A DNA stretch of 64,000 bases from Mallotus nudiflorus (GCA_947683625.1 CANTUR010000830.1:124001-188000), one strand, 5' to 3'; shown: positions 23,138 to 36,657, numbered from the stretch's first letter. The notes: a model not told the origin generated them from the sequence alone. Program-made: numbers and translations.

Positions 23138-25873
23138 TGTTATGACCCAAAATTTTCATATAAATTATTAAATTAAATTATGATATATGCAGTGTTAATA
23201 AATAATTTTATTAATGATTATTTTAATATTTTAATTTTATTATTATTCTAATTATTTATTTTAGTAAATTGTAGCATTTGGTTATTGATGAGATTAAATT
23301 TTATTTCGAAAGTTATTATTTATTTTACTATAAATTGGTAATTATTGTTAAATTAAAGATTTAAGTTAAATTTTATTGTCATTTATTATCTAATCTCATT
23401 AATATTAATTTGGAGATTAATTAGTGTTAATTAGATTTGATTATTATTATTATTTGTGGTGTGCTTTTAATAAATCTAAATTAATTGTTGTATAAAAATA
23501 TATGTATATATATATATATAATAAGTTGATAACTATATATATGTATGTGTGTGTGCAGATGTGTATATATATATATATATATATATATTTAAAAAAAAGG
23601 ACAAAAAGTTTTTTTTTTTCGGTTTCTTCTTCCCCTCCTTTTTCTTTTTCATCATCTTCTTCTTCTTCTCACGTCACTACCTCACGCCGGACCACCAACC
23701 AAACCTCTGCGCACCACCACCTCAGCAGCAGCAATAGCACAGGTAGTAGTGTAGGACAACGTGTGTGAATAGTATAGTCCGATCACCGACAAGGAAACTA
23801 GTTGAGCTTGGACTCGTTTCGAAGCTCATGCTACGAGCTTCAATAATATATAGTTATTTTTGAGTAAATCAACTAGTAAGGACTCCGAAAACTCAATTTT
23901 TTTTTTTTATGTCAATATGTTTAATTTGATTTTCCTTATAGAATTTAATTTTATTTGGAGATGTGGTAGTTAGATAAATTGATGTTTGAGCTAAAATCTA
24001 CCTAAAAATTATCTTCATTTATTTTTTTGAAATTATTAAAAATATATATCCTCCTTTTTTTGGGTTTGGTTACTGTTCATAGTTCTCGGTCTGGAAATTT
24101 TCTTATTTTTATTAAATTCTATATATTATTTAGAGCAAGTTTCATGATGGAAGTTTATTAAATTTGTATTCCGATTATTTATTATGAATTTTTTAATGTT
24201 TATGTGAAAAATGAATTTTTGGAAAAATTAATATAAATTAGTAATTTTTATATTTTAGTTGAAATTATTATTAATTAGTATGTTCTGGAAATTTTTGAAT
24301 AATAAAAATTATTAAATTAATTTTTGTGAATTATTTGCTATTTTTAGCTAATTAGTAATAATTTCTAGAAATATATTCAACTAATAGTTTTATTTATTAT
24401 TTTTATGATTAAATTAAAATTTAGCTATTTTATTATATATTTGAGCAATTTAAATAATTATTGATAATTAATAGGTTTTGGATAGTTTTTGAGTGATAAT
24501 TGGCATTAAAATAATTTTTATAATGTAATTACTATTTTTAGCTAATTAATGGTAATTTTTGAAAATATATTCGAATAATAATTTTAATTATTATTTTTAA
24601 GCTTAAATAAGTTTTTAGATATTTTTATTATATAATTAGGAAATTTAAATAATTATAAGTAATTTATGCTATTTAATTTTGAATATTTGAAAAATGGATT
24701 TTCATTACTATTATTTTAGTATATTGAGATTTTATTAATTATTTTGAAAATAAATATCTTTGATGTTTTTATTATTTAAATAAGTTGATTTATGTTATTT
24801 TATTGATTTTTATGAATTTTAGTGATTTTTAATAATTATTATTTTATTATTTGATTTTAAGTATATTGGTTCTTGGTTGGGCAATTATTGTAGTTCGGGG
24901 GCCCAATCCGAGAAGTTGAGTATTTGTGAATATTTGAAGTGTGTTTGCGTGCAGGATCGGCTTTACTTTTAGTAGAGAGACGTTCATTTTACAAGAAAAA
25001 CTCTGTCGAATTTCGATAGAATTTTCGTAAAACGTGACAACTGGTCTAAGTCTAGTTTTGAAATTTTGCCGAGTCGTGTTTAGATTGAGTTATTCTTAGA
25101 AATTTTAGAGTTATTAAATTATAAATTTTATTCTAATAATAATAATATTATTTTTCTTTAGTTGTATTGCGAGTTAGGCCGATCGGACTGGGCCAGCCAA
25201 ACTGGAACAGTGGAGCGCAGTAGTACTGTGAGTTATTATCATATATATACATTGCATATATATTAATATTATAAGCATTCATACATGTTAATAAATATGA
25301 ATTTAATTATGCTCTTTTCATTAAATTATTTTTATTATTGTTAATATTATATTTATGATTTTATATAGAAATATTGAGAATATTCATTTTCGATATTATA
25401 TGTTGTTATATTTTTATATTGAATTTTCATTATTCGATTTTGATAAATATATTTCAAGGATAGTAGTAGAACGTGTTACTTAATGGGATGCACTATGACT
25501 ATATACGTACCAGTGCGTTAGATTTTAGGGTTAATATTATGAAATAGTTGATGTGAGATTTAAATAATTGATTATTGAGATTTGTGGTGAGAAAGTGGTA
25601 TGATTGCGGGAGTTCGGTTGACCTAGTTTCTTGGGGTCAATTATGCCGACAGTGAGACTGTGGGAGCTTGATTGACTTAGTGTCTTGGGACCAATCTACT
25701 GTCCAAAAATAAAAAAGAGAAATATTTTGGAATTAAGTGAGCCTGTTAGCTAGTGAAATTCAGTGATCGAGGTTGTAGAATATTTTAGATTCTACTCCAA
25801 TCATTCACCCAAAAATAATTTTTTTTGTATCTATTATTATATAAAAGTAAATTTTAACATCTGTATGAAATGC

Positions 25874-25933
<60 letters not shown>

Positions 25934-26236
25934 CTAATGCTTGATTGTATATGACTTTAGGTTGCATGTATATATATTATAATAATTCACTCAGTGAGGT
26001 CTGACTCCCTTCAATATTTTTTTCAGGATCTTCTACTTCAGACCTCCCCTGTAGTAATATTCGTTGGACACTTTTCTCTTTGGCTGATTTGTGTAAATAC
26101 TGAGCTATCATTTTCTTGTATCTTAGTAATCACTGCAGTAATAGTGTTATTATGGTAGCATTTGATTGTACTTGTTAAAGATTCTGTATTTGAATCATAT
26201 ATGAAGATATTTTTATTATATTATGATATAAAGTTT
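23138..26236 (+). repeat. 5' LTR of Tekay-like element, 3' end deleted
   Basis: Begins TGTTATGACCC. It contains a transcribed-looking CT-rich block (23620-23740), a conserved hairpin block (24961-25037), two tandem 'gttcggttgac/ttggggtcaat' units near 25600-25700 and a (TA)n run at 25879-25929. Homology with the 3' LTR stops at 'ataaagtttta', so the terminal part is missing. Confidence 0.85.
24961..25037 (+). other. Predicted nested hairpins in LTR (copy A)
   Basis: Stem-loop 1 is at 24961-24977 (CTTTAC/GTAGAG). An outer stem pairs near 24984-24992 with 25026-25033, and an inner stem pairs TCTGTCG (25002-25008) with CGATAGA (25014-25020). The same fold is drawn in 32475-32551 (inner stem worn) and 47310-47387, with one compensatory change. 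Confidence 0.5.
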
Positions 26237-26379
26237 TAGGTTCGACTACGTCTTTAAAAAGTCTTCGTTGTTTTTTTTGAAATTCTACGTAACCGTTAAG
26301 GTATTTATTTATTTTCTGTTTGTCATCTGTGATTGTCTAAATTGTATGTTTTGCTTTTGTTCTTTTTTTTATTGTGGTG

Positions 26380-29300
26380 AGCGTGAGTCACTCCATCAGT
26401 CGGTGAGATTGATGACGGAGAGCCTTTTAAGGACAAGGTTCTACCCCATATGTAGCTAGCTAGGCGTAGGGGTAGAGGTGAATTTAGAGGGCCAAATGGT
26501 CACCTTAGATAGTAGAAACAATAGAATGAGGAGCCTGTGGCTCAAGGTTTTGATGATACTACCCATGCACTAGGAGTTTCACAGGGTGCAGTGGCGAAAC
26601 CTTCGGCCATACAATAGATGCAGCCTTTATTTCAGCAGAGAGCTTAGGATGTGTCAATTCTGCATATATTCTATTTTTTGAATCTCATTGATTTTTGTGT
26701 CTTTTCAAGTGAGGTGAATGTGAACTGATTTTACCATAGAGACAATATATATTGCTAAGCAGTCCTTTCAAGTTGAAGTTATGATTCTAGTTTCAACCCC
26801 TACTACACCTATCTAGTATAAGGGTAGGTTAGAGGCAACGGTAAGTTAAAGGCCAAAGTAGTTATTGTAAAAGGTACAGGCAACCTTTGAATTCAAACTT
26901 GCAATATTTATGCCATGGATAGCCAGGATTAATGAGGGCTTAATAACACTTAACCAAGCATGAAAATTGTTTTGATTATGCTTTGATGAAGGAATCAAAA
27001 GATGTTTAATGTGGACCCAACACTTTTGTACTCTTAATGATGAAGTTATCAGTTTTGACTGTAGTTTAAGATTGGTACATACAGTCAAATTAGCTTTATG
27101 TGACATGATTAGAGTTTAGAGAGTAATTTCTAAGATACTTTCATCCATCTTTAAAGAGGGATAATTACACTTGGTGGCTATTATACAGAGTAAGAGAATA
27201 GCAGTCAATTGAGAAGAATACATATGAACTCTTCAATCTATCACTTCATGTTGTAGATGTGATACTGTATAAGTGGAGTCTAGTAAAATTGTATGTTACA
27301 AGATTAAGTTTAGTATATTAACCTCTGAGTTGAGGACTGAAAATTTAAAGCGTTATTCACAGATTCATTCCTTTGGGTGTAATTAAGTTGACATGATTTT
27401 AAGAATGGGTTTTGATATGATCCTTGGAATGAATAGATTGTCTCAGCATTATGCCACTATTGGTAATCAGAGTAAAGAAGTAATTTTCATAATTCCATAT
27501 GAAGAAGAGTTTAAGTTTGTGGATAACAAGAGTTCTGCACCTCATAATCTTATCTCCGCTATCACAGCTAGGAAGATACTGAGAAAAAGGGTTGTCAAGG
27601 ATATTTAGCACTAGTCAGAGACACTACAGTGGAGAAGACTTTTGTTTCAGATGTCCCTATAGCTTGTGAGTTCCTAGATATCTTTCATAATGAGTCGCCA
27701 GGTTTATCACCTCACAAAGAGATTGAATTCTGTATTGATATGGTTCCTAACACAGCTCCTATTTCGATGCCACCATACAAAATGATTCCTATAGAGTTGA
27801 AGGAATTAAAGGACCAGTTGCAAGATTTACTGGACAATGTTTTATCAGACCCAACACTTCTCCTTGAGGTGCACCAGTCCTATTTGTGAAGAAGAAGGAT
27901 GGTACACTAAAACTATGCATAGATTACAGAGAGTTGAATAAGGTGACAATGAAGAACAAGTATCCTCTTTCGAGGATAGATGATTTATTTGATCAACTTC
28001 AAGGTGCACCGTTCTTCTCCAAGATTGATGTAAGATCAGGCTATCATCAGTTACAGATTAGAGAAGTTGATGTTCCTAAAATGACATTTCATACTAGATA
28101 TGGCCACTACGAGTTTCTTGTGATGTCATTTAGCATTGACTAATGCCCCAACTGCTTTCATGGATCTGATGAACAGGGTATTCAGACCATATATAGATTA
28201 GTTTATGGTAGTTTTCATTAATGATATACTGGTGTATTCGAAGAGTATGGAAGAACATGTAAATCACTTAAGGATAGTACTACAAACACTGAGAAAACAT
28301 CAGCTTCATACTAAATTCTCAAAGTGTGATTTCTAGACTAAGAGTGTAGCATTTCTTGGTCACATGGTGTCTAAAGATGGTATTGAGGTTGATCCACAGA
28401 AGTTTAAAGCAATATTTGAATGGTCCAGACCGACATCTGTCACTGAGATTTAAAGTTTCTTGGGTTTGGCTAGGTATTATAGGAGATTCGTTCAAGATTT
28501 CTCAAGAATTATAGCACCTATAACTCAAAAGAATGTGAAGTTTAAGTGGTCAGATGCTTATGAAAATAGTTTTCAACTATTAAAGGAGAACTTGACCATA
28601 TCTCTAGTGCTAACTTTGCCAAATGGAGAAGACAAGCTCACAATTTATTATGATGCCTTCAGAGTTGGTCTAGGTTGTGTGTTGATGCAGAATGGTAAGG
28701 TAGTTGCATATGCTTCCAGGCAGTTGAAGAAGTATGAACAGAGTTATCCTCCTCACGACCTAAAGATGACAATAATGATCTTTGCTCTCAAGATTTAGAA
28801 ACATTATCTGTACAAAGTGACTTATGAGATTTTCATATATTATAAAAGCTTGAAGTACATTTTCCAGCAGAGAGATCTGAACTTGAGGCAAAGGAGATAG
28901 TTGGAATTACTGAAGGATTATGACTGCGATATTTTTTATCATCCAAGTAAGGCTAATATGGTAGCAGATTCTTTAAGTAGAAAATTCTCAGGTAGTCTTG
29001 CTTACATTAGTATGGAGATGAGGCCTTTGATCTAAGAGTTGCACCAGTTAGTAGATTAGGGGTTGATGATGAAGATGAGCATATCAGGAAGATTGTTGGC
29101 ACAGTTCAGAGTTAGATCAGTACTGAGGGATAGCATAAAGGTAGCTCAAAGCCAAGATCCTATTTTGGTTGAACTTAAGGAGAATGTGTGAGCAGAAAAA
29201 TTCACTGATTTTACACTAAATGATAAAGGTGTTTTATAGATCAGTGGAAGACTATATGTGCCTGATGTAGATAGTTTGAGAGAGGAGATCCTAGATTATG

Positions 29301-30552
29301 AACATTTTACAGCTTATAGTGTACATCCAGGTGCTACAAAGATGTACCACAACATTAAGGATCTATACTGGTGGGATGGTAAGAAAAAGGATATAGCTGA
29401 TTTTATTGCTAAGTGCTTGACTTGTCAACAGGTGAAAGTTGAACATCAGAAGCCTTCTGGGAAGCTTTAGCCTCTTCCTATTCCTGAGTGGAAATGAGAA
29501 AGAGTTTTTATGGATTTTGTGACTGGATTACCTCGTTCGAATGATGGATAGGATTCCATCTGGGTGATCATGGACAGGTTAACCAAATCAACTCACTTCT
29601 TATCAGTTAAAGCTATTTTTTCTATAGCCAAGTTAGCCAAGCTGTATGTTAAGCATATTGTGTGCCTATATAGAGTACCTATGTCCATCGTATTTGATAG
29701 AGGTTTTGTGTTCACCGTCAATTTTAGCAGAAGTTGCAAGAAGCTATGGGCACTAGGCTTGACTTCAGTACTGCTTTTCACCCTCAGACAAATAGTTAGA
29801 CTAAAAGGACGATCTAGACACTTGAGGATATGTTGAGAATGTGTATAATGGATTTTGGAGGTAGTTGGAATGATCATCTGCAACTAGTAGAGTTTGCTTA
29901 CAATAATAGCTACCATAACAATATTAAAATGGCACTCTATGAGGCTTTGTATGGGAGAAAGTGTAGATCCCCTCTATGTTAGAATGAAGTGGGAGAGAGA
30001 CAATTTACTAGACCTGTGATTATCTAGGATGTAGCTGAGAAAGTTGCTTTGATAAGGAGAAGATTAGAAACTGCAACTAGCAAACAAAAGAGCTATGCAG
30101 ATCTGAAATGCAAGGATGTGGAGTTTTAGGTTGGAGATTATGTTTTTCTGAAGGTGTCACTGATGAAGGGTATAATGAGATTTAGCAAGAAGGAGAAGTT
30201 AGCACCGAGATACATTTGACCGTTCGAGATTCTGGAGAGAGTGGGCATGGTTGCATATCGATTGGCTTTGTCTCCGAATTTGTCTCAAGTGCATCCAATG
30301 TTCCATGTCTCAATACTAAGGAAGTACATTTCAGACTCTTCGCATATGTTGCAGCCCTAGAGTGTGGAAGTAAATGAAGACCTGACATACGTGGAAGAGC
30401 CAGTTGCGATTGTGTATTATCAAGTTCGTCAGCTACATTCAAAATGGATCCCAATGGTTAAAGTGTTGTGGAGGAACAACAACTCGGAAGAGTACACATG
30501 GGAGACCGAAGTTGAGAAGCGAACAACGTATCCCCATTTTTTTCCTCGATGA
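26380..30552 (+). pseudogene. Tekay-like gag-pol with chromodomain, broken
   Basis: Remnants in order: a Gag-like Arg-Gly stretch near 26460 (RRGRGEF type); protease tail near 27393 (FDMILGMNRLSQHYAT); reverse transcriptase at 27629-28260 (KLCIDYRELNKVTMKNKYPL, SKIDVRSGYHQL); a damaged active site reading FINDILVYSK where VYIDDILVYS-type is usual; RNase H at 28460-28798 (ARYYRRFVQDFS); the integrase zinc region near 29330 (HPGATKMYHNIK) and core near 29564 (MDRLTKSTHFL); and chromodomain-like sequence at 30364-30552 (LTYVEEPVAI, VKVLWRNNNSEEYTWE). Many stops and frame changes make it non-functional. The 26850-27370 stretch is too decayed to read. Confidence 0.85.
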
Positions 30553-30615
30553 TTTCTTGTATTTTTTTCTTTTATTCTGAAAATTTGAGGACGAATTTTT
30601 ATAAGAATGGAAGAC

Positions 30616-30966
30616 TATTATGCCCCAAAATTTTCATATAAATTATTAAATTAAATTATGAGATATACAATGTTAATAAATATTTTTACTAATGATTATT
30701 TTAATATTTTAATTTTTTTATTATTCTAATTATTTATTTTAGTAAATTGTAGAATTTGGTTATTGATGAGACTAAATTTTATTTCAAAAGTTATTATTTA
30801 TTTTATTATAAATTGGTAATTATTGTGAAATTAAAGATTTAAGTTAAATTTTATTGTCATTTATTATTTAATATTATTAATATTAATTTGGGAATTAATT
30901 AGTGTTAATTAGATTTGATTATTATCATTATTTGTGGTGTCCTTTTAATAAATATAAATTAATTGT

Positions 30967-31011
<45 letters not shown>

Positions 31012-31077
31012 ATATATATCTATATATAATAAGTTAATAACTATATATATATATGTGTGTGTGTGTGCAAATGTGTG

Positions 31078-31129
<52 letters not shown>

Positions 31130-33858
31130 AAAAAAAAGAGACAAAGCTTCTTTTTTTTTTTTCAGTTTCCTCTTCCCCTCCTTTTTCTTTTTCTTCTCAC
31201 ATCACTGCCTCATGCCAGACCACCAATTAAACCTCCGCGCGCTACCACCTCAGCAGCAGCAACAGTGCAGGACAATACTGTGTGAATAGTGCAATCTAGT
31301 CGCCGACGAGGAAACTGGTCGGGTTTGAGCTCATTTCGAAAGTCACACTACAAGCTTCAATAATACGTAGTTATTTTTGAGTAAATCGATCGATAAGGAC
31401 TCCGAAAACTCAATTTTATATTTATGTCAATATTTTTAATTTGATTTTCATTATAGAATTTAATTTTATTTGGAGATGTGGTAGTTAGATAAATTGATTT
31501 TTGAGATAAGATCTACCTAAATATTATTTTTATTTATTTTTTGAAATTATTAAAAATATATATATGTATTTTTTGGGTTTGGTTACTGTTTACAGTCTTG
31601 GGTCTGAAAATTTTCTTATTTTTATTAAATTCTATATATTATTTAGAGCAAGTTTCATGAAGAAGTTTATTGAAATTGTATTCCAATTATTTATTATGAA
31701 TTTTTTTAATGTTTATGTGAAAAATGAATTTTTGAAAAAGTTAGTATAAATTAGTATTTTTTATATTTTAGTTGAAATTATTGTTAATTATTATGTTCTG
31801 GGCAGTTTTTGAATAATAAAAATTATTAAATTAATTTTTGTGAATTATTTACTATTTTTAGCTAATTAATAATAACTTCCGAAAATATATTCAAATAATA
31901 GTTTTATTTATTATTTTTATGATTAAATGAAATTTTAGCTATTTTATTATATATGTGAGAAATTTAAACAATTATTGATAATTAATAGGTTTTGGATAAT
32001 TTTTGAGTGATAATTGGCATTAAAATAATTTTTATAATGTAATTACTATTTTTAGCTAATTAATGGTAATTTTTGAAAATATATTCGAATAATAATTTTA
32101 ATTATTATTTTTAAGGTTAAATAAATTTTTAGGTATTTTTATTATATAATTGGGCAATTTAAATAATTATCGGTAATTTATGCTATTTAATTTTGAACAT
32201 TTGAAAAATGGATTTTTATTAATATTATTTTAGTATATTGAGATTTTATTAATTATTTTGAAAATAAATATCTTTGATGTTTTTATTATTTAAATAAGTT
32301 GAGTTGTGATATTTTATTGATTTTTATGAGTTTTAGTGATTTTTAATAATTATTATTTTATTATTTGATTTTAAGTATATTGGTTCTCGGTTGGACAATT
32401 ATTGTAGTTCGGAGACCCAACCCGAGAAGTTGAGTATTTGTGAATATTTGAAGTGCGTTTACGTGCAGAATCAGCTCTACTTTTAGTAGAGAGACGTTCG
32501 TTTTACAAAGGAAACTCTGTCGAATTTTCAGTAAATTTCTCGTAAAACGTGACAATTGATCCAAGTCTAGTTTTGAAATTTTGCCCGAGTCATGTTTAGA
32601 TCAAGTTATTCTTAGAAATTTTAGAGTTATTAAATTAGGAATTTTATTCTAATAATAATATTATTATTTTTCTTTAGCTGTACCATGAGCTAGGCCGACC
32701 GAATCGGACCAACCGAACTGGAACAGCTGAGCGCAGTAGTACTATGAGTTATTATCATATATATACATTGCATATAGATTAATATTATGAGCATTCATAT
32801 ATGTTAATAAATATAAATTTAATTATGTTCTTTTTATTAAATTATATTTATTACTGTTAATATTATATTTATGATTTTATATAGAAATATTGAGAATATT
32901 CATTTTCGATATTATATGCTATTATATTTTTCTACTGAATTTTCATTATTCGATTTCGATAAATATATTTGAAGGATAGGAATAGAATGTGTTATCTAGT
33001 GAGTTGCATTAGGACTGTGTACGTACTAGTGCGTTAGATTTTAGGATTAATATTATGAAATATTTGATGTGAAATTAACATAATTGATTATTGAGATTTG
33101 TAGTGAGAAAGTGGTGTGATTGCGAGAGCTCGGTTGACCTAATGTCGTAGGGCCAATCACGCTGACAGTGAAACTACAGGAGTTCGGTTGACTTAATATC
33201 TCGGGACTAGTCTACTATCCAAAAATAGAAAAGAGAAATATTTAGAATTAAGTGAGATTGCTAGCTAGTGAGATTCAGTGATTGAGATTGCGGAATATTT
33301 TAGGATTTCGCTCCGATTCTTCACCAAAAATAATTTTTTTTTCATCTATTATTATATAAAAATGAATTTTAGCATCTGTATGAAATGCATGTATATATAT
33401 ATATTATTATATTTGATTGTATATGACTTTATATTGTATGCATATATATTATAATAATTCACTTAGTAAAATCTGACTCCCCTCAATATTTCTTTTGAGA
33501 TCTTCTACTTCAAACCTCCCCCGTAGTACTATTCGTCGAACTCTTTCCTCTTCAGCTTATTTTTATAAATACTAAACTGTCGTTTTCTTGTATCTTACTA
33601 ATAATTGCAGTAGTAGTGTTATTGTGGTAGCATTGTGTTGTACTTGTTAGAAATTCTGTATTTGAATCATGTATGAAAATATTTTTATTATATTATGATA
33701 TAAAGTTTTATTTTATATTAAATAAAGTTTTTAATTTTGGTGTATTTTTATATTATTATTGCATATATTTTTATTTTAAAACTTGTTACGAATTTTAAAT
33801 TCAAAAAAAAATTTCATTCCCTAACGTCAGTCATGATTTCCCGATCTGAGTCATTACA
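30616..33858 (+). repeat. 3' LTR of Tekay-like element (3243 bp)
   Basis: Begins TATTATGCCCC and ends GAGTCATTACA. It carries (TA)n runs at 30970-31030 and 31080-31127, a CT-rich block near 31150-31200, the hairpin block (32475-32551) and the tandem 'gttcggttgac' units near 33130-33200. It is complete at its 3' end, unlike the 5' LTR. Confidence 0.88.
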
Positions 33859-34025
33859 ACTACAATCATTATAAAATTTCTTGTATTTTACACTTTTTTT
33901 AACAGGTATTTTACACACTGGATGAAATAGAAAGAAAGCACATTGATGTATAAAAAAAATTGAACATCACACTTACCTAAATTGGTCGTGTATCATAAAT
34001 TTTAAGAAAGTTGTCTACGAAAGTT

Positions 34026-35288
34026 CTAAGATTTTGGTTTGTTGACGACACTGCAGATTCTTCTTATTTCTCCAGGAGATGGATTGATGAGATTTCCCAT
34101 CTTGACCATGGCGTTTTGCGAAATCTGAGTTGAAAGTTGCATGATTTTTGCTGTATTCCAACACAATGCTATCAGTGGAACCTCCACTGAAAAGAACTTG
34201 ATCAGACTGGAGAAGACCTTTCTTTTGTATTAAGTTCTTGAAATAATTGTTGTCGAAGGAATTGGGTGTGACTAGATCAAGTGCAGCCAAGATTGAATCA
34301 CCACCAACAGCAGGACAACGACGACGACGTGTGTTTGCGAATCCAGCATCAATATTATTAGTCCCATTTCTGTATATCCTTTCGCGAAATGTAAAGCATT
34401 GAGCTTGGCCTATAGTATGGGAACCTGACAGACAATTTCAGCATCAAGAACCAAAAAACAAGCTGCTAGTTAAATCTATCAGAGTTGTTTGCTAGAATAG
34501 TTCCATGTTCTAATCTGACAAAGCAACCATGTCCCCAGCGTTGAGGCCTTAGCTTTGAAAACGAGAAACAAGTCTGTCAAGGCCATCCCTGAAACTGGGA
34601 AGGTCGCTGTTAGCTAGAGCTCTACTTGCAGTCTCTGAATCCCTTCTTCCAAGCCTCACGGTCCAAGATGGCTCGCCCACCTGATATTTTACAAAACATA
34701 TAAATCTTGATCAAAACTCGCTCTAATGATTTGAATGCTGAAAATGGCATGCGACACATACAAATATATAAATCTTACATATACAGATGCATCTCTTGCT
34801 GCAACCGCAAGAATATCAGCACAGGAAACCACTCCAGGGCATGTCTTCTCTACTTCAGATTTTGCTTTGTCAATGACTTCAAAACCTCTAACAGAATTCT
34901 GATTGGGCAGTGCAGACTTTTCGCTCTGGATAGATGAAGTCTCATCCAGTAGGATTGAGGCGTCACAAACCTGCGAAAACCAAATTAAGATTTATTCACA
35001 AACATCATATACATGTGTAGATATAAATGCAAAGTCATGAAAAGGGTACCTGAACAAAGCAATCATGGAAATGCAGACAAATGAGAGACGCCGCCATTCT
35101 ATATTCTCCCGCAATAGCAGTTCTGATGGAGTTCTGATAGTAATGAGTGCTTTTGGACATGTTTTATCATAAAACTTAGAGTTGAGTTGAGCCTGGCATG
35201 AGGCTGTGCTCAAAAGCAGCAACACAAACATGATAGTAGCTGCTGCTTTTGCTGGAGACAGAAGGAAGCTGGAAGCTGAAGTTTCCAT
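34026..35288 (-). pseudogene. Class III peroxidase, copy 2, disabled
   Basis: Four-exon class III peroxidase: exon 1 35288-35050, exon 2 34970-34779 (192 bp), exon 3 34680-34515 (166 bp), exon 4 34424-34026. A signal peptide (METSASSFLL then a Leu-rich core) precedes mature QAQLNSKFYDKTCP. LHFHDCFVQ, GSHTIGQAQC and FDNNYFKNL are visible, and the tail ends SVVNKPKS. Lesions: a one-base loss in exon 1 after ITIR; Gly of the near-invariant GCDAS replaced by Val; TAA in exon 3 after RFQS; the exon 3 donor reads AT instead of GT; one extra A in exon 4 (GCAAAACGCC). Single-base indels could be assembly errors, but the nonsense codon and lost donor point to a pseudogene. Substrate would be wall phenolics and H2O2 if intact. 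Confidence 0.88.
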
Positions 35289-35405
35289 TTCCTTTGGTTA
35301 CGTATGCTACAGATAGTAAAAAAATATTTCAATGGAAATTAAAATAGTTCAAGAAATAAGACGATATTGGAATTGAGATGGAGAAGAAAGCAAGGTGGTG
35401 ATGCA

Positions 35406-35413
35406 TTTATATA
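35406..35413 (-). promoter_or_regulatory. TATA box of peroxidase copy 2
   Basis: TATATAAA on the minus strand about 118 bp before the ATG at 35288, giving a 5' UTR of some 85-90 bases if transcription starts about 30 bp downstream. Confidence 0.55.
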
Positions 35414-36657
35414 CATGCAATTATATGACTTGTCAATTGGCAATTGGGACTACTGTTTAATTTAATTATTGAAATGATGTGCAGCCAGCCAGCCACTGTT
35501 CAAGTTTGATGCCTCTAATTAACAACTTGATTGGAACTTGAAATTTTCTAATTATAATAATTGTCCAATGTTATATATATATTGAGGTGTGTAGTTGAGT
35601 TATACAGTTCATCTATATTAAAGTCATATTATATTTTATTTAAAAAAAATGATATAGATAGATTAATATAACCCCCAAGCAATATGTGATGGCATTATCT
35701 CAGTCAAACATAATAAATTATATAATGATCCTGAACTATTACTTAATTGGAAGGTAAAATAATTATATTAAAATAAGTAAGAAAATAATAAATAAATTAT
35801 AAAATATGATTTTTTTAAATCAGCATACGATAGGTTTACCTATTTATTTTAAAAGTTTTTAGATTTTATTATTTTAATGAGTTATTCAACTATTATTGGA
35901 TTGAGTTTTCAACTAGATATGATAAGTTAGTGATCCTATATCACTATATAACTTCTCCTGAAAGAGCCCTATCTTTTTCATGCATGATTAATTATTGGTT
36001 ACTGCCAATTTAATCTAATCTAATCTAATCCAGGATCTTAATCTAATATATATATATGTGGAGAAGAATTCACTCCGGACTATGTGAAGCATATAATTGT
36101 TAATACAAAATGAAAAAAAAATGTAATACAAGTTATATATTATTAATAGTACTCACTTGTCAATCATTATTATTGAAATAAGTTGGTAGGAATTATTTTC
36201 GCTTATCAAAATTAACCTTTATTTTGTATATTTTGTATAATGAAAAGAAAAAACAAGAACAACAATAATAAATTATTATTTTTCTTTTAAAATATTAATA
36301 TATGATTATTTTTTTACACCATATTTAATATATATCTCTCGTACAATTTATTGTCAAAATAATTTTATTTTTTCTATTTTTCAATTTTATGAATTAAATA
36401 TGAAATACTGACAAAAAAAAAACTTCTTATACCTATTAAAACTATTTAGATTTAACGATATATTTTTTTAATTTAAATAATAAATATTTAAAATTCACTA
36501 AATTCTAATTAATTTGATTCACCTAACAGGATTAATTTGATTCACTTGACAGGATTATAAGAGTAGCAAACTATTTACAGATAATTTTTGATGTTTTCTA
36601 TTAATTATGTTTTTTTCTCATGAAGTTGATTTATTATTGATTCAGATATAGCTCATC
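35414..36657. other. Upstream region of peroxidase copy 2, AT-rich spacer
   Basis: The proximal 150 bp share blocks with the region upstream of copy 1. Further out lie a short TCTAA repeat (36012-36030) and a near-perfect direct duplication of 'ttaatttgattcac..aacaggatt' (about 36510-36556). No gene is seen. Confidence 0.6.

Larger units (their letters stand above)
23138..33858 (+). mobile_element. Tekay-like chromovirus (Ty3/gypsy), decayed
   Basis: Two LTRs of about 3.1-3.2 kb (23138-26236 and 30616-33858) flank a broken gag-pol ending in a chromodomain-like segment. Very long LTRs plus a C-terminal chromodomain suggest the Tekay/Del chromovirus lineage. Possible worn target-site copies are GCTAT (23133-23137) and ACTAC (33859-33863), three of five bases matching with transitions at the other two. 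The 5' LTR lacks its last ~130-150 bp and no PBS is seen. Confidence 0.85.
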
